Below are positions 45,099 to 57,371 of a DNA stretch of 64,000 bases, piece after piece (the stretch's first letter is position 1; each line of letters opens with the position of its first letter). This stretch comes from Rotaria sp. Silwood1 (Eukaryota; Rotifera; Eurotatoria; Philodinida; Philodinidae). The position numbers and the translations under genes are program-made. Under the pieces are notes generated by a model that saw nothing but the letters and a program-made list of their open reading frames with translations, was not told the origin of the DNA and did no database searches. The stretch is from contig CAJNOP010000009.1 of the NCBI GenBank assembly GCA_905250075.1, positions 2,623,581 to 2,687,580 on the forward strand. The letters run 5' to 3'.

Positions 45099-46731
45099 AA
45101 CAGAAACAATAAAAGAAACTGACATTTATTCTGATGTAAAAGGAAATCTTGGATACACTTGATTCATAATAGTGAATTTATAAAGTAAAGAAACGAAATC
45201 ACTTATTATTTTTTTCTACATTTTTAGTACGTAATTATGTACTTCTGTTGCGATTACAATAGTGATTGGTTTCTTTGTAATACTGTAGAGAAACTATGGA
45301 GAATAAAATGAATCAATTTTCGATGATTTATTCTGACGATTAAAGCTAAAATATGATATAACAGTTCTGTTTTTCACTAATATAGCGCTTATAATTATTA
45401 ACTTCCATAAGTTTTCTTTCTCTTGGCATCCAGCAGTGCACAACAAACTTCATCAGACTACAAACTCTGTCTATATATATATATATTGTTTCTTGATTAA
45501 ATATTCATCGGACATGAAGATTTTTTATTAAATTTATACTGAATCTGCTTCATATGTTATATTCGAGTTGTTATTTCTTATATCCATGCGAAGTATATAC
45601 TATAAATAGCAAGAAATGCAAGTAACCTATACCAATCACCATTCTAAATAATTAGCTGGTCATGTTTCGATAACAGAACTTGATATCAATATGAATTAAT
45701 AAAAAACTAAATCGTGTATGGTAATTTTTTTAGTGAATAGAAGTTTCCTTATTTGAATGCTATTTATTTCGGACCGAATCTGTATGCAGTAAAACAATCC
45801 AATACATTAACATCATGTTTCTATAATCTATTTATCCTATATAATAAGTACAATGAAATTCAATTATCAGTTGTTCAAATAACCGAGAGACAAAAGTGAA
45901 TAGGAGATGATGAGCACATACGAGTTTTTATGTTACGTATATAATTCTATCTATTATTAAAAGAAAACAAGCATTCTGATGTAAATTTTGGAATCTTATT
46001 TGATTGTGGAATTCTTCACGTCTATTTTGTCTTGATTGATATATCCGTTGAGAATCTACCGGCATGGATATAATTTCATACATTTATTTGATCAATTTTA
46101 TCTATTCAAAACTAATTCAATAAGAGAAAAAAAAATCGATTTACACGTACACACTTATCAAATACATAAAGCTATAGTCAAGCTCTTTTTTTACGTATTC
46201 TCACTATCTTACCACATCATATTCAGAATGTTTACATGCATGATAAAAAAAACAATTTATTGAAAAAATTTACACGAAAATATCATTCAAAGTTAAATCT
46301 TTTTCCCCATAATATGATTCTTTTGATGGTAATCTTATCATCGTACTTTGATTATAACAATATAAATTAATCTTTCTAATATTGACATAAAAATACCAAA
46401 CTACACATGTTTGAATAGCGTGGCTATAGTTTGATAGCTAATACAGAGTCATTGAATATAAAACTTCTCATTCTATTTAGTAGTATTCATAATTTTGATA
46501 TAAAACTAACAAAGGCAATAAGTTTTGAAGAATAATCCACAACATGCATAGATACATAAAAGAAAAAGCAGGATGTAATATACGCTCACAGCAAATAGAC
46601 ACAAAAGATTGCACAAGAAAAAGGAAAATACAAACAAACATTTTTATTCAGTTCCAATAACGATGCCAATAACGTATGAGAATATTAAGAATATTTTTGA
46701 TTAAATAAATGAAGAAGACAACATATCGTAG
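45099..46731. other. Intergenic DNA
   Basis: Very AT-rich; nothing recognised. Confidence 0.45.
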
Positions 46732-46935
46732 TCATAACATTACACATAGTTGTTTTTCTTTAAATGGATTATCTATATGAAATTTATCCCAACCAACCAC
46801 TAACACATCGCCACTTTCGTGATCTTGACAATATTTAATTAAATCTTTACATGCAACCGATACTTTAATACGATCAAAATTTGCTTCGGCACGTAATTGT
46901 TCAATTAATTTTTGTTTATTACCGACATTTGACAT
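46732..46935 (-). CDS. Heterotrimeric G-protein gamma subunit
   Basis: A single-exon 67-residue protein. It has the G-gamma helix KLIEQLRAEANFDRIKVS followed by DLIKYCQDH, then NPFKEKQ, ending in the CaaX box CVML. The final Leu predicts geranylgeranylation of the Cys, anchoring the G-beta-gamma dimer to the plasma membrane. Length and layout match animal G-gamma (about 65-75 residues). A TCTTTTTAG about 40 nt upstream on the minus strand may be a 5'-UTR or trans-splice acceptor. Confidence 0.95.
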   Translation of the reverse strand: MSNVGNKQKLIEQLRAEANFDRIKVSVACKDLIKYCQDHESGDVLVVGWDKFHIDNPFKEKQLCVML

Positions 46936-48860
46936 TTTTCAATGAGTTTACTCGCAAAAATATAATATAAAATCTAAAAAGAAAAATCTAGAGCAATATT
47001 TTCTGATCTATTCAATAGAATGAACATGATGGTTTTTTTCTTCTATTACTACGAAATATTTCTATGAGACCTATTTTTTTCCTTGTTTTTACTTAATGGG
47101 AAAAAAGAGTGATCGATTTTCTTTTCTTCCTCTACAACAGGAAACAAGACAACAACATTAACAGAAAACTCATTTTTCTTTCACTCTCTATTCTCTTTTC
47201 TTGTTGACATCGACTTAATCAATGACTTATTCAAACTTACATCTATAGTCAAATAATTTCTGATGACTAATGGTTTTTTTTTGTTTTCTATCATGAGATC
47301 AAATAACATCATAATGAAATTTACATAATGATTTATTTTACATATTAAATCAATCATTTATAAATAAACTTCAAAATCTATAAGTGTCATTTTCTTTAAA
47401 AGATTATTTCATATATATTTACTTTAAATCCAGATGCTTTTATTTCTTTTGGAATATCTGAAAATTCCATAGCATGAACATAACCTATGCTGAACTTAAG
47501 ACTTTGAAGTATTTCTCCGAAACAAAAATTAAACATGCCAGAAGAAGATTAATACTATCGTCAAATGTCGTAAGTCAAGAAATAACAGAAATGAATATTT
47601 TAATGTCTGATTATTATGTACTGTCAATAAATACACTACAATGATGGGTGTCGAAGTTTCTATTCACAACTTTCGTTTAATTTTGTTTTGAAGAAGAGAA
47701 TTCTCTTATTAGCATCGCCTGACTGTATATCTGACTTCTATTCACGATAGTTCTCGATAGACACGAAACTAGTGACTTAAGCATATATCGAAACAATCTT
47801 TTTCTTTCCAAGATATCAATCAGTCTCATGAGAAAACCTAACCAAGTAATAAATTGCTTTTTTGTTTTTAGATAAGTCTTACCTCTTCAGACATGCACTA
47901 TTGAGACTAGGAATAATCTAAAAGATTTTATGCTCATGAGTTTTTTTCTCTTGATTTAGCGTCGTTATCAGTGAATTTTTCAACATAATGCCATGTTCTT
48001 CCACAAATCAGTGTCAGAATAGAGTTTGAATAAAGAATTTTTTTCGTGTGAACAGTTTTATTGAGAAACTATTAAATCTTCTAGCATCTCCTTTCGCGAA
48101 TATAAAGATAAAAACAAAGCTTCTTTTTCGTATAAAAAACACTTCTACTATAGGTATCTGATAATAATTAGAAGATTGGTCATTTTCTCAATAGTCCAAT
48201 GCCATTGAGAATTTCATTTGTGCAAAATTAGGAATCGAAAGTCATTTTGGCAGTTGTTCTGAGAAGAACAACGCCATTTCATTAAAAACTTCACTACTAT
48301 ACTTATAATAAACTAAGACGAAAGACTGATTGACAAGTATCTTATAAACAGTCTCTTATCGTAACACGAATTATCTAATGAGACAAATAAAAAGCGATTT
48401 CTCATTGCGAAAAGTTCCAAGCACTACACGTCTAATTATTTTTAGACTGCAATTAAATATATGATCAATGAATAAAAAACTACCATTCATCGTAGCAAAC
48501 GAAAAAAAAACAGTTAGTTTTTGTTTCATAACATATTGCTTACATACTCTAAGCACATTGCTATTGTGCATGCAAAGAATAACACAATAAACAACTAAGT
48601 ATAGATTTTCTAACCACGTTATATATATATATGTAGAAAAAAAAATAATATTAAGTACATAACAATCAACTATTGCAAAACAATGTCTATAACAAAAAGA
48701 AAGAAATAAAGAAAAGAATCATATTAATTATTTTTTAATATAAAAAGCGAAAATATATCACTCGAGATTTTTCAGATTAATGAATTAAGAAGAGATCAAT
48801 GATGTAAGAGAAAAGATCATAATTATATTAATTAAATCAAAAACATGTTGAATAAACTGT
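46936..48860. other. Intergenic DNA
   Basis: No gene is supported. A minus-strand stretch near 47404-47520 reads IGYVHAMEFSDIPKEIKASG before a GTAAAT donor and might be a lone exon, but no partners were found. Confidence 0.35.
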
Positions 48861-51800
48861 TCATGAATTTGATAAATGTCGTGGAGCATTGGCAAACATA
48901 ACTTTTAACTGATATGCTTCAGCTGTTAATACACTTATATCATTACTTGTCCATGACTGTGTTGGTAAATTTTGAAGAAGAAGTAATAAACCCTATTCAA
49001 TTCATAAATAAAAATAAAGAATGAATTCATTTTGTTATTGTTTTATTTTTACATGAAAATCTTTTTCTCGTAAAAGATCCTTTGAAAAACGAATAAGAAA
49101 TGCTGCACATATATACAAATGAAAATGAGAGAAACCATCTTGTTCAGCCTAAACAAGAAAAGAAGATAGAAATTTGTTGCTAAATTTTGAAAAAAGATAA
49201 ATTCAACATACGAGATAAGTATCCCAAAGACGAATAGTACATCTTACAGGTAATTCTCTCATAAGTAAATTATTCATCCAACGAAAAGCAAATTGTAAAA
49301 ATTCAATATTTTGATTTTTTAAATGTCGATAAAGTGGATCTATAAAAAAAAAAAAAAAAAAAGAAATTTTCACGGTAGTAAAAAAACAAAAGAAGTAAAC
49401 GAATATTTTTTTAAAACAAACCATCAATACGTTTAATAAGTTCTTCTAATGTTCGAACTTTATATTGAATACCAGGTTGAGCAAATGTGTAATTATCTTG
49501 AATACCTTCAAGTAAATATGATGTTGCCCAATAACTATCAGCTTCAATAATACGTCGATTGGATTCAGATAATGAACTAATATCAAAATTTTCAATATCA
49601 ACATCTAGAATTTTTATTAAGTCTTACTATTAATTAAAAGATTATATTGAACTTACCATTCTCAATAAATTCTGAAAGAAAAACAACAAAAAATGGTAAT
49701 ACAAGATCATTAATCCCTTGCACATAGCCACTAGCTGGATGACGTATAGCCCATATAAATAAAATACGTTCAAATAATTCTTGTACAACGACCTGTTGGA
49801 ATATTGCCATTAGTGGAGACATGCGTGGAATGTCTATATGAATCTAAATTCAAGACTTATCATTGATAAATGTTTTCAATTAAACAGAAACAACCTTTTA
49901 TCTAAGTATTTTCTTTCAAAAAAGATAACAACTCATTTAGATTAATGGATTTACATTAGAATAGTGTCTCTCTCTCTGTAGATTAACATAACTAATTAAA
50001 CACTGTCTAATTGACTCGGTCGAGTTTGATGCAATATATGTCATACAATATGACTATTTTAGGAATTCAACAAAAATGTTAAGGACGTTTATATTAAACA
50101 TTTCCTTTTATTACCCTTAAGATGATGACATACTATTGTGTAATAATATACTACATCATTGCTAGTGAGGATGAAGAATACGAATTCTGTATTAACTCGG
50201 AAACGAGGTATTCTGGTGTACTGCATGGCTTAGTATTACGAAATTATTCCTTCATATTTTTCTATATCACATATGGAAAAATACGATTATAATACTGACT
50301 CCTGTACTACTCTAATATTCCATGATTTAGGATCGTTTACTAGTATGTTCGTAAGATCTGTGTAAACAATTTATCTTTGGAGGATGATGAAAACGTCTAG
50401 CTTCCTTATGGCTGTACTACTAGAATGAATTTGTATAGGACTGATTCTGACCTCCCATTACAAATTTTCGAAATTATAGGAATTCCTATATATGATTTCG
50501 TTTTCTGGATTATACAATTATTTTCACTAAAAAAAGCAAAAAATTCACCAAAATTTAGGTATTGTACGTCGAACCGCACCTCAAATGTATGTGCGTTACT
50601 TGCAAGAAACTGCTATTCACATTACCTGTTTTTTTCGTAAAAAGTGATCACCGGAGGGGAGAGAGGGTAGCGCCGCAAAGATCCCCGTACTCCCTCTCAG
50701 GGCAAAGTCATATCTCGTAAAATTTTTCCACTTTTTTGACAAAATATAGGAAAATCAATCGAAATACAGGACACAATATAGGATTTTTCAAAAAAATAGG
50801 AATTATAGGACGAATCGGAGCCCAGCTGATTTTTCTTAATATGATTTCTTTCGCTATTTCTATTTCTGTCTACTGAAAGTGTGAATTTTTTTAAAAATTC
50901 TTCTAGTCTCGTCTAATCTTCTTCATACATGCATGGTATAATATGAATATAAAGTATATGACATAGAAATCATGGACTCTAGTAAATCAAACTCGATTTC
51001 CTCATGCTGTAAGATCCATGATGAAGAAAACACTAAACAGAGACTACTACCATTCTTGTTTTCATGAAAATAATGTTTTAGTCGCGATTAATCATTGAAA
51101 ATGTTCATGATCTATTTGTATAGAAGTAAAATGAACCTGTCTAAATGTATCTTGATGTTCACTGTCAGTACGTGTATGATAATACTGATTAACATATGAC
51201 CAATATTCATCTCGTTTTCGTGTTAATGTATCTTCTCGTCGTTCGACTTTTGGTGGTAGATAACCCTGAAAATAAAACGAATAAACTGACGAAACAAAAT
51301 TCATCTAACATACACAAAGTAATTTCCATGCTTGAGCACGATATTGATGACAAATTCCATTCCAACTAGCTTTACGAAGTTTATCTAAATCAGAAAAACG
51401 TAAAAATAAATATTTGTAATCGAAAATAAAAAATTTCTACCAATATCAATCGTAGATTGATCAAATATTTGTTTAAATTTATTTTCTTTTTGTTGATCAA
51501 TATCTGTCATTGTAACTAAATTATTTCTTGTACTATTAGTTGTAGAGGACGAAATTGTATTTGTATTATTTGTATATCGCATAGGTATTAATGTTTTTGA
51601 ATTCAGATTATTATCAATACGCCGACTAATGCCTGGATATGAAGTTGAACTTTGATTTGTTGGTTTTCGAACTAGAACAAAAATATTTTGTTTCAAAAAA
51701 ATACTGTAATGTATATATACATATATATTATAGATTCATTTTTTAATGAACGCTGTTGTTTTAGTAGACGATTATCATGACTTATCTCTGTAGGTGAAAG

Positions 51801-52744
51801 AGTTTGAATATCAGGAAAAAAGAATTATTTTTAATTATGTATTCTGATGATGCGTTTGAATTTATTATTAACAGCAATTCTGACTTTATCAAATAAAATA
51901 TCATTTATCACTGTTATTTGTCATAAAACTAGTAGATTATGGTTAATTTGACTGACAGCAGTATCGTCTTAGTTTTATTATATGATCTAGTTGCATTAGT
52001 GACAAATGAAAAGTGAAAGAAATTCATCCGGATATCGAACTTCGTGGCATGACTTTAGGTAAACAAGTTCTTACTTTATTTTAACTATGCAGAAGTTCAT
52101 TCAATTCTTCTTTCGTTTTATTTTATATTATAGCACTAAGTTTAGGAATATTTTATCGCTTGAAAATTTGTATTTACTATAGATGGATGATTCGATTTAA
52201 ATAAATTTTTTTTGTTAATTTACATTTTCATTTTGTCTTTTATAATAACTCAGAATACTCAATGAATCAATGCTTTTTGTTATTACCGGCTGATGAATCA
52301 AGTGTAGCTGTAATTGGTTTTTGCTGTTGAACAATTCTTGATGGTACTTCTGTATTCGTCTAAAATGAACAACTAATTCTTTTTTGTTTGTATATTCAAT
52401 TAAAAATTAAAAACCTGTTTGAAAATATCTAAATTATCATTTACATTATTATCAAGTGTTTTTAATGTCATTGTTCCATCATCGATTTCCCAAGCATCAT
52501 CTGTATTTATTGAGTATTCAGTAAATTTTTCTTGATCTTTCTTTTTGGACATTATTGGATTGGTTATAAAAGATTTTGCAGATATATTTGATGAAAGAGG
52601 TGGATATTGAGCGCCGAAAATAGATCTTGCCAATAATAAAAAACAAAGAATTTGATGTTTTTTTTTGTGTGAAAAACAGAAATCTTACCGACCAGATACG
52701 GAATGTTCTGTTTTCCACGAAGTTTGTTGTGTGTTACCAAACAT
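48861..52744 (-). CDS. TBC1D22: TBC1D22-type Rab GTPase-activating protein
   Basis: Eleven exons, all GT-AG: 52744-52689, 52625-52415, 52359-52287, 51671-51441, 51384-51314, 51265-51137, 49843-49657, 49604-49422, 49339-49212, 49148-49053 and 48992-48861. They total 498 residues, close to vertebrate TBC1D22A/B. The N-terminal ~180 residues are polar and disordered. The TBC domain starts at about KLRKASWNGICHQYRAQAWK and includes IHIDIPR with the catalytic Arg finger, then RHPASGYVQGINDL with the glutamine finger, GIQDNYTFAQPGIQ, EFLQFAFRWMNNLLMRELP and RLWDTY. The protein stimulates GTP hydrolysis on Rab GTPases at Golgi or endosomal membranes. It diverges from the AKAP14-like gene with 307 bp between start codons. 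Intron 6 is 1.3 kb and has a GC-richer patch at 50,643-50,705. Confidence 0.95.
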
Positions 52745-53051
52745 TTCACATTAAGTAATTAAAGTGTGATCTCTTAAAACCATCAAACTAGAAAAATTTT
52801 TTTCCATAGTTATAGCATACAATAAAAAAAATGGTATTGTAAAATAGGACCAAGGACAAGAAAAGAAAAAAGGAAACAAAATATAAACAAAGGTATTCAA
52901 TGGATATGAAAGAAAAACTTTTTTATTGGTGGATTATTTACGAATCATTGATATGAATTGAAAATGATTTACCATAGTAACTGACTTGCTGATGTCCATA
53001 GACATTTAAACATTTATCTTCTGGATTAATTGTCAATTTTATCAACTTAGA
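52745..53051. promoter_or_regulatory. Shared divergent promoter region, TBC1D22 / AKAP14-like
   Basis: The two start codons point away from each other across 307 bp of AT-rich DNA, so both promoters must lie here. No clear TATA box is identified. Confidence 0.5.
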
Positions 53052-56000
53052 ATGGCTGTTAATAATGTTGATTTACCTGCAGTATTTTGTTTACATTACT
53101 ATTAATATTTTTTTTCTTGTTCTTTTTGTTTCTCTTCATAGTCGATGCTTCAATCTGAAGATTTTGATTTAATTGCATATGAAGCACAACGTATTGTTGA
53201 TCAAGTGCTTGCGCAATCAGTACTTAATTTACATAATACATCTGATGCACATTTAAATGACAATAGAAATAATCATGAACGAGATCGTTTTATTGAATTA
53301 GAAAATGATGAATGGCGAAAAAATTCACAAGGAAAATCGATTGTAAGATGGCCAACGATTGCTGAATTTACAAATGAAAATATTGGTTTAGAGAAAATTA
53401 ATGAATATATTGAAAAGGTAAATGAAGAGCTCGTTTAAAAAAAAAGATATATAATGTTCGAACTAATTTGATTAGAGATAAACTTCGATGACTTATTAAA
53501 AATACTAAGAATACGATGTTTCAAAACAATGAATTTTTATCATAGAATTCAATCAATGATGAACAGCACACTTTGATGAAAAATATTCGATTAAAATCAA
53601 ATTATGAAAGAATGTCGCAAAAAAATTAAATCGATTTTTTAAGATCTTCATTAGACAGTTACTATTGAGACTAGAGATAGTCTCAAAGGATTCGCAATTA
53701 TGGTTTTTTTTTTTCTTGATTTATGGTTATTGTGCTTTTTTGTGATGGAATGCCATACTCTCCATCAGATCACTTTCAGAATAAACTTTCGAGTTCAAAT
53801 TTTGAATAAATATTTTTTCTAAAATAGCAGCTTGTCATTGTTTCAATAAACTAGTCCTAGTGAAAGCATTCCTTGTACAAGATGTAGACTGAAAGTTCAT
53901 TTTTGAAAGTGATTTGAGAAGGAATACAATTTTTTGTTAACAAAATTCATTATACGACCTGACGAATAGTGACGAAATCATCAAAAACAGATATCGAGTT
54001 TCAGTCTTGTATAAAGAACGGAAAAAGCTGTTGTTTAGACGATCGGCTATATATACGAAAAAGAGAATCTGAAAAATATCAAAGAATAATTTTCGAAAAG
54101 AAAAATGCATCGTGATGGGTTCTGATTTTCAGAAATGGTCATGTTTTTCTTTGTTAAAAAAAATCATGAAAGAACATTTCATCATCATTCTTAGAGCGTA
54201 AAAATTCTATTGTAAAAGCATAAAGTGAATATCAGGTGTTATGACTGGCATGCTACCTACAATCTTGAGGGTGCAGTGGGGTAGCCAGGGGTAAGGCCAT
54301 TGGGCAAGTGCTCATAGCTCCAAAAGTTATTGCCCATAGATATTTTTGAAATCATAACGGTTGCCCTTAGCCGCCCGTAACTCAAAATAGTTCGGCCGAT
54401 GAATTGCCCATGACTCAAAAATTCCTGGCTATGCCACTGTGAAGGTGTGAGTGTCTTCTTTGCGCAAGGTAATTTGATCGCTTAATGGTGATTCTGTCGT
54501 ACGCTTTCTAACGAAACTGAAATTTTCATTAAAAAGTCAATTAATTTTTTGGATACAATATAAAAAAAGTAGTACTAAGTTACTCATTCATAGAATCAAA
54601 AATATCTTATCTTAAACTAGAAATAAATTAAAAAGGTTTTTTCATGACAGAATCATGTTCATAAATGAACTATTTTTCAAATGTAAATAACCTTCTTAAG
54701 AGATGGATTTCTTTTTATGCTTAAAGAATCTACTTCGAACAGTTTTAGAGTATGTGATCGATTTTAATAACAACCATATTTGCTTATATGAATAATCAGA
54801 AAATAAAAACATATGACGACTATAGATTTTACGTGATATCTCTGTAATTAAATTTTTCTTTTGCGATATACAAAGCTATATAGATAAAAAACTACATTCT
54901 TGTATGCTATAAATATTGCCTTACAAGGTGGCAATATTCTATTTTGCTCTATTTTATAGTTTAATTTCGCTCAGACAACTAAACATGTCATCTACTATTT
55001 ATTAAATGTGTACCAGGAAAAATTGAACTTAATCTCGGTGTCTTTCTCTTTTGTTTCTCAGCCATAAAAAGATTTTCTCGTTTGTCTAAAGGTAGACAAT
55101 TTTAAACTATACAAAATTGTTGACTTTGTTTCTCAAACGAAGTCCTCTTTTTGACACAAAATTTAGAAGAAGAATATTTATCCAGTCGTCAGACTGCGAC
55201 AATCAAGAAAATGAAAAACCAATGCTAATTTTTTTAATAAAGATCTCGCTAAACGTTCACCTATTTCATAAATTTTTTCGTAAAACTTGGCATCTTTCAA
55301 TGATAGGTTCAGAATTTTAGAAGAAACAGTTTTGAAGGGCAAGACGCGAAACCATAAGAAAAAAATCTTTTTTCTCTTGAACTTATTCCATTGGTATTTT
55401 CTAATATAAAACAATCTGTATATTTTCATAGTTTGATTCAATATTTACATTGTTTTGTTCAGAATCAATTTCAGCAGCTGACAGCATAATAGCAAATATT
55501 TCATCGAGTCAATCTGGCTCATGAAGACATGGTTGTTCCAAGAACACTGAAAACTATCAACAATTGTCAGTTTCAAATTATTTTCTTGTCAATATTCTCA
55601 AAATATATACTGATAGGTGTCAGCAAAGAATAGGCAACCGCAGTTGAAAGACTGAGTAAATGTGCATCTTCTAAACTGGTTTGAAAGGTACCAAGATTTA
55701 ATGCAATTTATTGTGCAACATTCATTAGCACAAGATAAAAGAATCACGAAGACAAATTCTTGTAGATTCTCTCTACTTTCAATCGAGGTTAAGCCTCATT
55801 TCAAAAAGGATTTATCATTTTTTGAGGTTCGTTCTTGATTTTCTATCGATCTTTTCTATCTCTGGTACCACAAAAGGTATTGAAATGATTGTTATTATAA
55901 AACTATTATGTTATTCCGACCATACAATTAGAAGGAGACAGGAATTGTCTCGTCTTAAACTTTTCTAGCGTTCTACGTTTATACCTGATTCATTTCGTAG

Positions 56001-56979
56001 ATATTGCAGAATACTATGTGCAAATTTCAGCTCAATATGTAAACAGCGAATTTAACTGTACTTTTTCTCAGCATTTTTCGACCAAACAGCTTATTAAGTA
56101 TCCGATAAATATCCTATTTTAAAATACATAAATTTTCAATATTTCCCTTAAAATATTGATACAGTGTATTTTTTCGGATATGATATATACAAAACTTTCG
56201 TCGGTTAAGGGAAAAAACTAAGTTTTATATTGATTTCTTGTGTTTGAAATTTCACTCCTTCTCGCGCTTCAATAGTAGTAGGCATGAATGAAGAGAAGAG
56301 AAACATCCTTACTCACTTGCACTATTCTAACTGAGAATATATTTTTCCAGAAAAAAGGCTAACAAATGAATGGTTTCTTTGTAGCTTTCGAAGACATTTT
56401 CTTTTAATTCTTCTGCCTTCTAAGCAGACTCCAATCGAAAGCTATGTTGTGACTTTATGAAAAAGTTGACTCTGTCTAAGCTTGGTTAATTTTTAAATTA
56501 AATAGAAGATAATTTATATTTATTGAAGGAATGGAAAGCAACACCTGGTGGTCAAGATGCATGTTGGTTATATGCAATTGATTTTATTGAAAAAAAGTCT
56601 CTTGAATTTAATGATCTTTATATATATCGAGTACATAGAACTTTTTTTCTTCAAACAGGAACTTGACTTTTTTAATTATATTTCTTGATAGGTTCGTTAT
56701 TCAATACCAACAAGAAGACAACCAATACCAAGACAAACAGTATCTATATATTTTACTCTTGATGTTTCTAAAGTTAAACCTAAAGTAAATAAATATATAA
56801 ATAAAAGAATCTGGCAATCTTTTAAGTTTCATATATTTTAGAATACACCTATTCAAGTTTCATTTGTATTGGAAACAATGCGGCTTGTTCATTATCCAGA
56901 TACATTTCGTTTTCGTCAAACATGGTTAGAAAATATTATTTTATTAAAAGAAAAAATGACAAATGGAATTGACTTTTAA
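53052..56979 (+). CDS. AKAP14: AKAP14 (AKAP28)-like A-kinase anchoring protein
   Basis: Five exons: 53052-53081, 53142-53417, 56529-56630, 56692-56784 and 56842-56979, giving 212 residues (human AKAP14 is about 197). The N-terminal part carries an amphipathic helix, LIAYEAQRIVDQVLAQSVL, of the kind that binds the PKA regulatory-subunit dimer. The C-terminal part has EWKATPGGQDACWLY, IPTRRQPIPRQTVSIYF, VSFVLETMRLVHYP and FRFRQTWLENII, matching the AKAP28 domain as I know it. Such proteins tether PKA to ciliary axonemes, which would fit the ciliated corona of rotifers. Intron 2 is 3.1 kb, far longer than its neighbours, and hosts a MITE; additional exons inside it cannot be excluded. The gene ends 393 bp from the convergent FCHO. 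Confidence 0.72.
54274..54439. mobile_element. hAT-type MITE (166 bp) in AKAP14-like intron 2
   Basis: The ends CAGTGGGGTAGCCAGG and CCTGGCTATGCCACTG are the classic hAT-Charlie-style inverted termini. The flanks TGAGGGTG (54266-54273) and TGAAGGTG (54440-54447) form an 8-bp target duplication with one mismatch. There is no coding sequence. Confidence 0.9.
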
Positions 56980-57096
56980 TTGATTCTCTTTGTTTTGTTC
57001 TTTTCTTTTTATTCTCTTCATTATCTTTGGTCTATAGATTAATCAACATTAATAGAATGAAAGTTCACAATGATAAATGATTTAAGATATATTTAT

Positions 57097-57102
57097 AATA
57101 AA
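57097..57102 (+). promoter_or_regulatory. Polyadenylation signal of the AKAP14-like gene
   Basis: AATAAA lies 118 nt after the stop. Confidence 0.4.
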
Positions 57103-57371
57103 TGTACATATCGTATGAATTCTTCTTTTTTTCTTTTTGGTTGCGCTCATTAAAAAAGAACAAAAAATTGTGGCTAGAGGATAAATGATATCGATTAAAC
57201 ATAAGTGTGCATATCTCTTAAAGATAACAAACAAAAAAATAGGTGGACTGTTCTCTAACATCGTACACACTCTTCTAATATTCTGTGATACTATGCGAAA
57301 AAAAGAAAAGACTGAAGAATATTATCGAAATGTTTTATTTTGTATTGCATTGACAATGATCAAAATGAAAA

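Noticed and set aside
47404-47530. Lone minus-strand exon
   Set aside because: One plausible 30-residue segment with a donor but no joined exons or known family.
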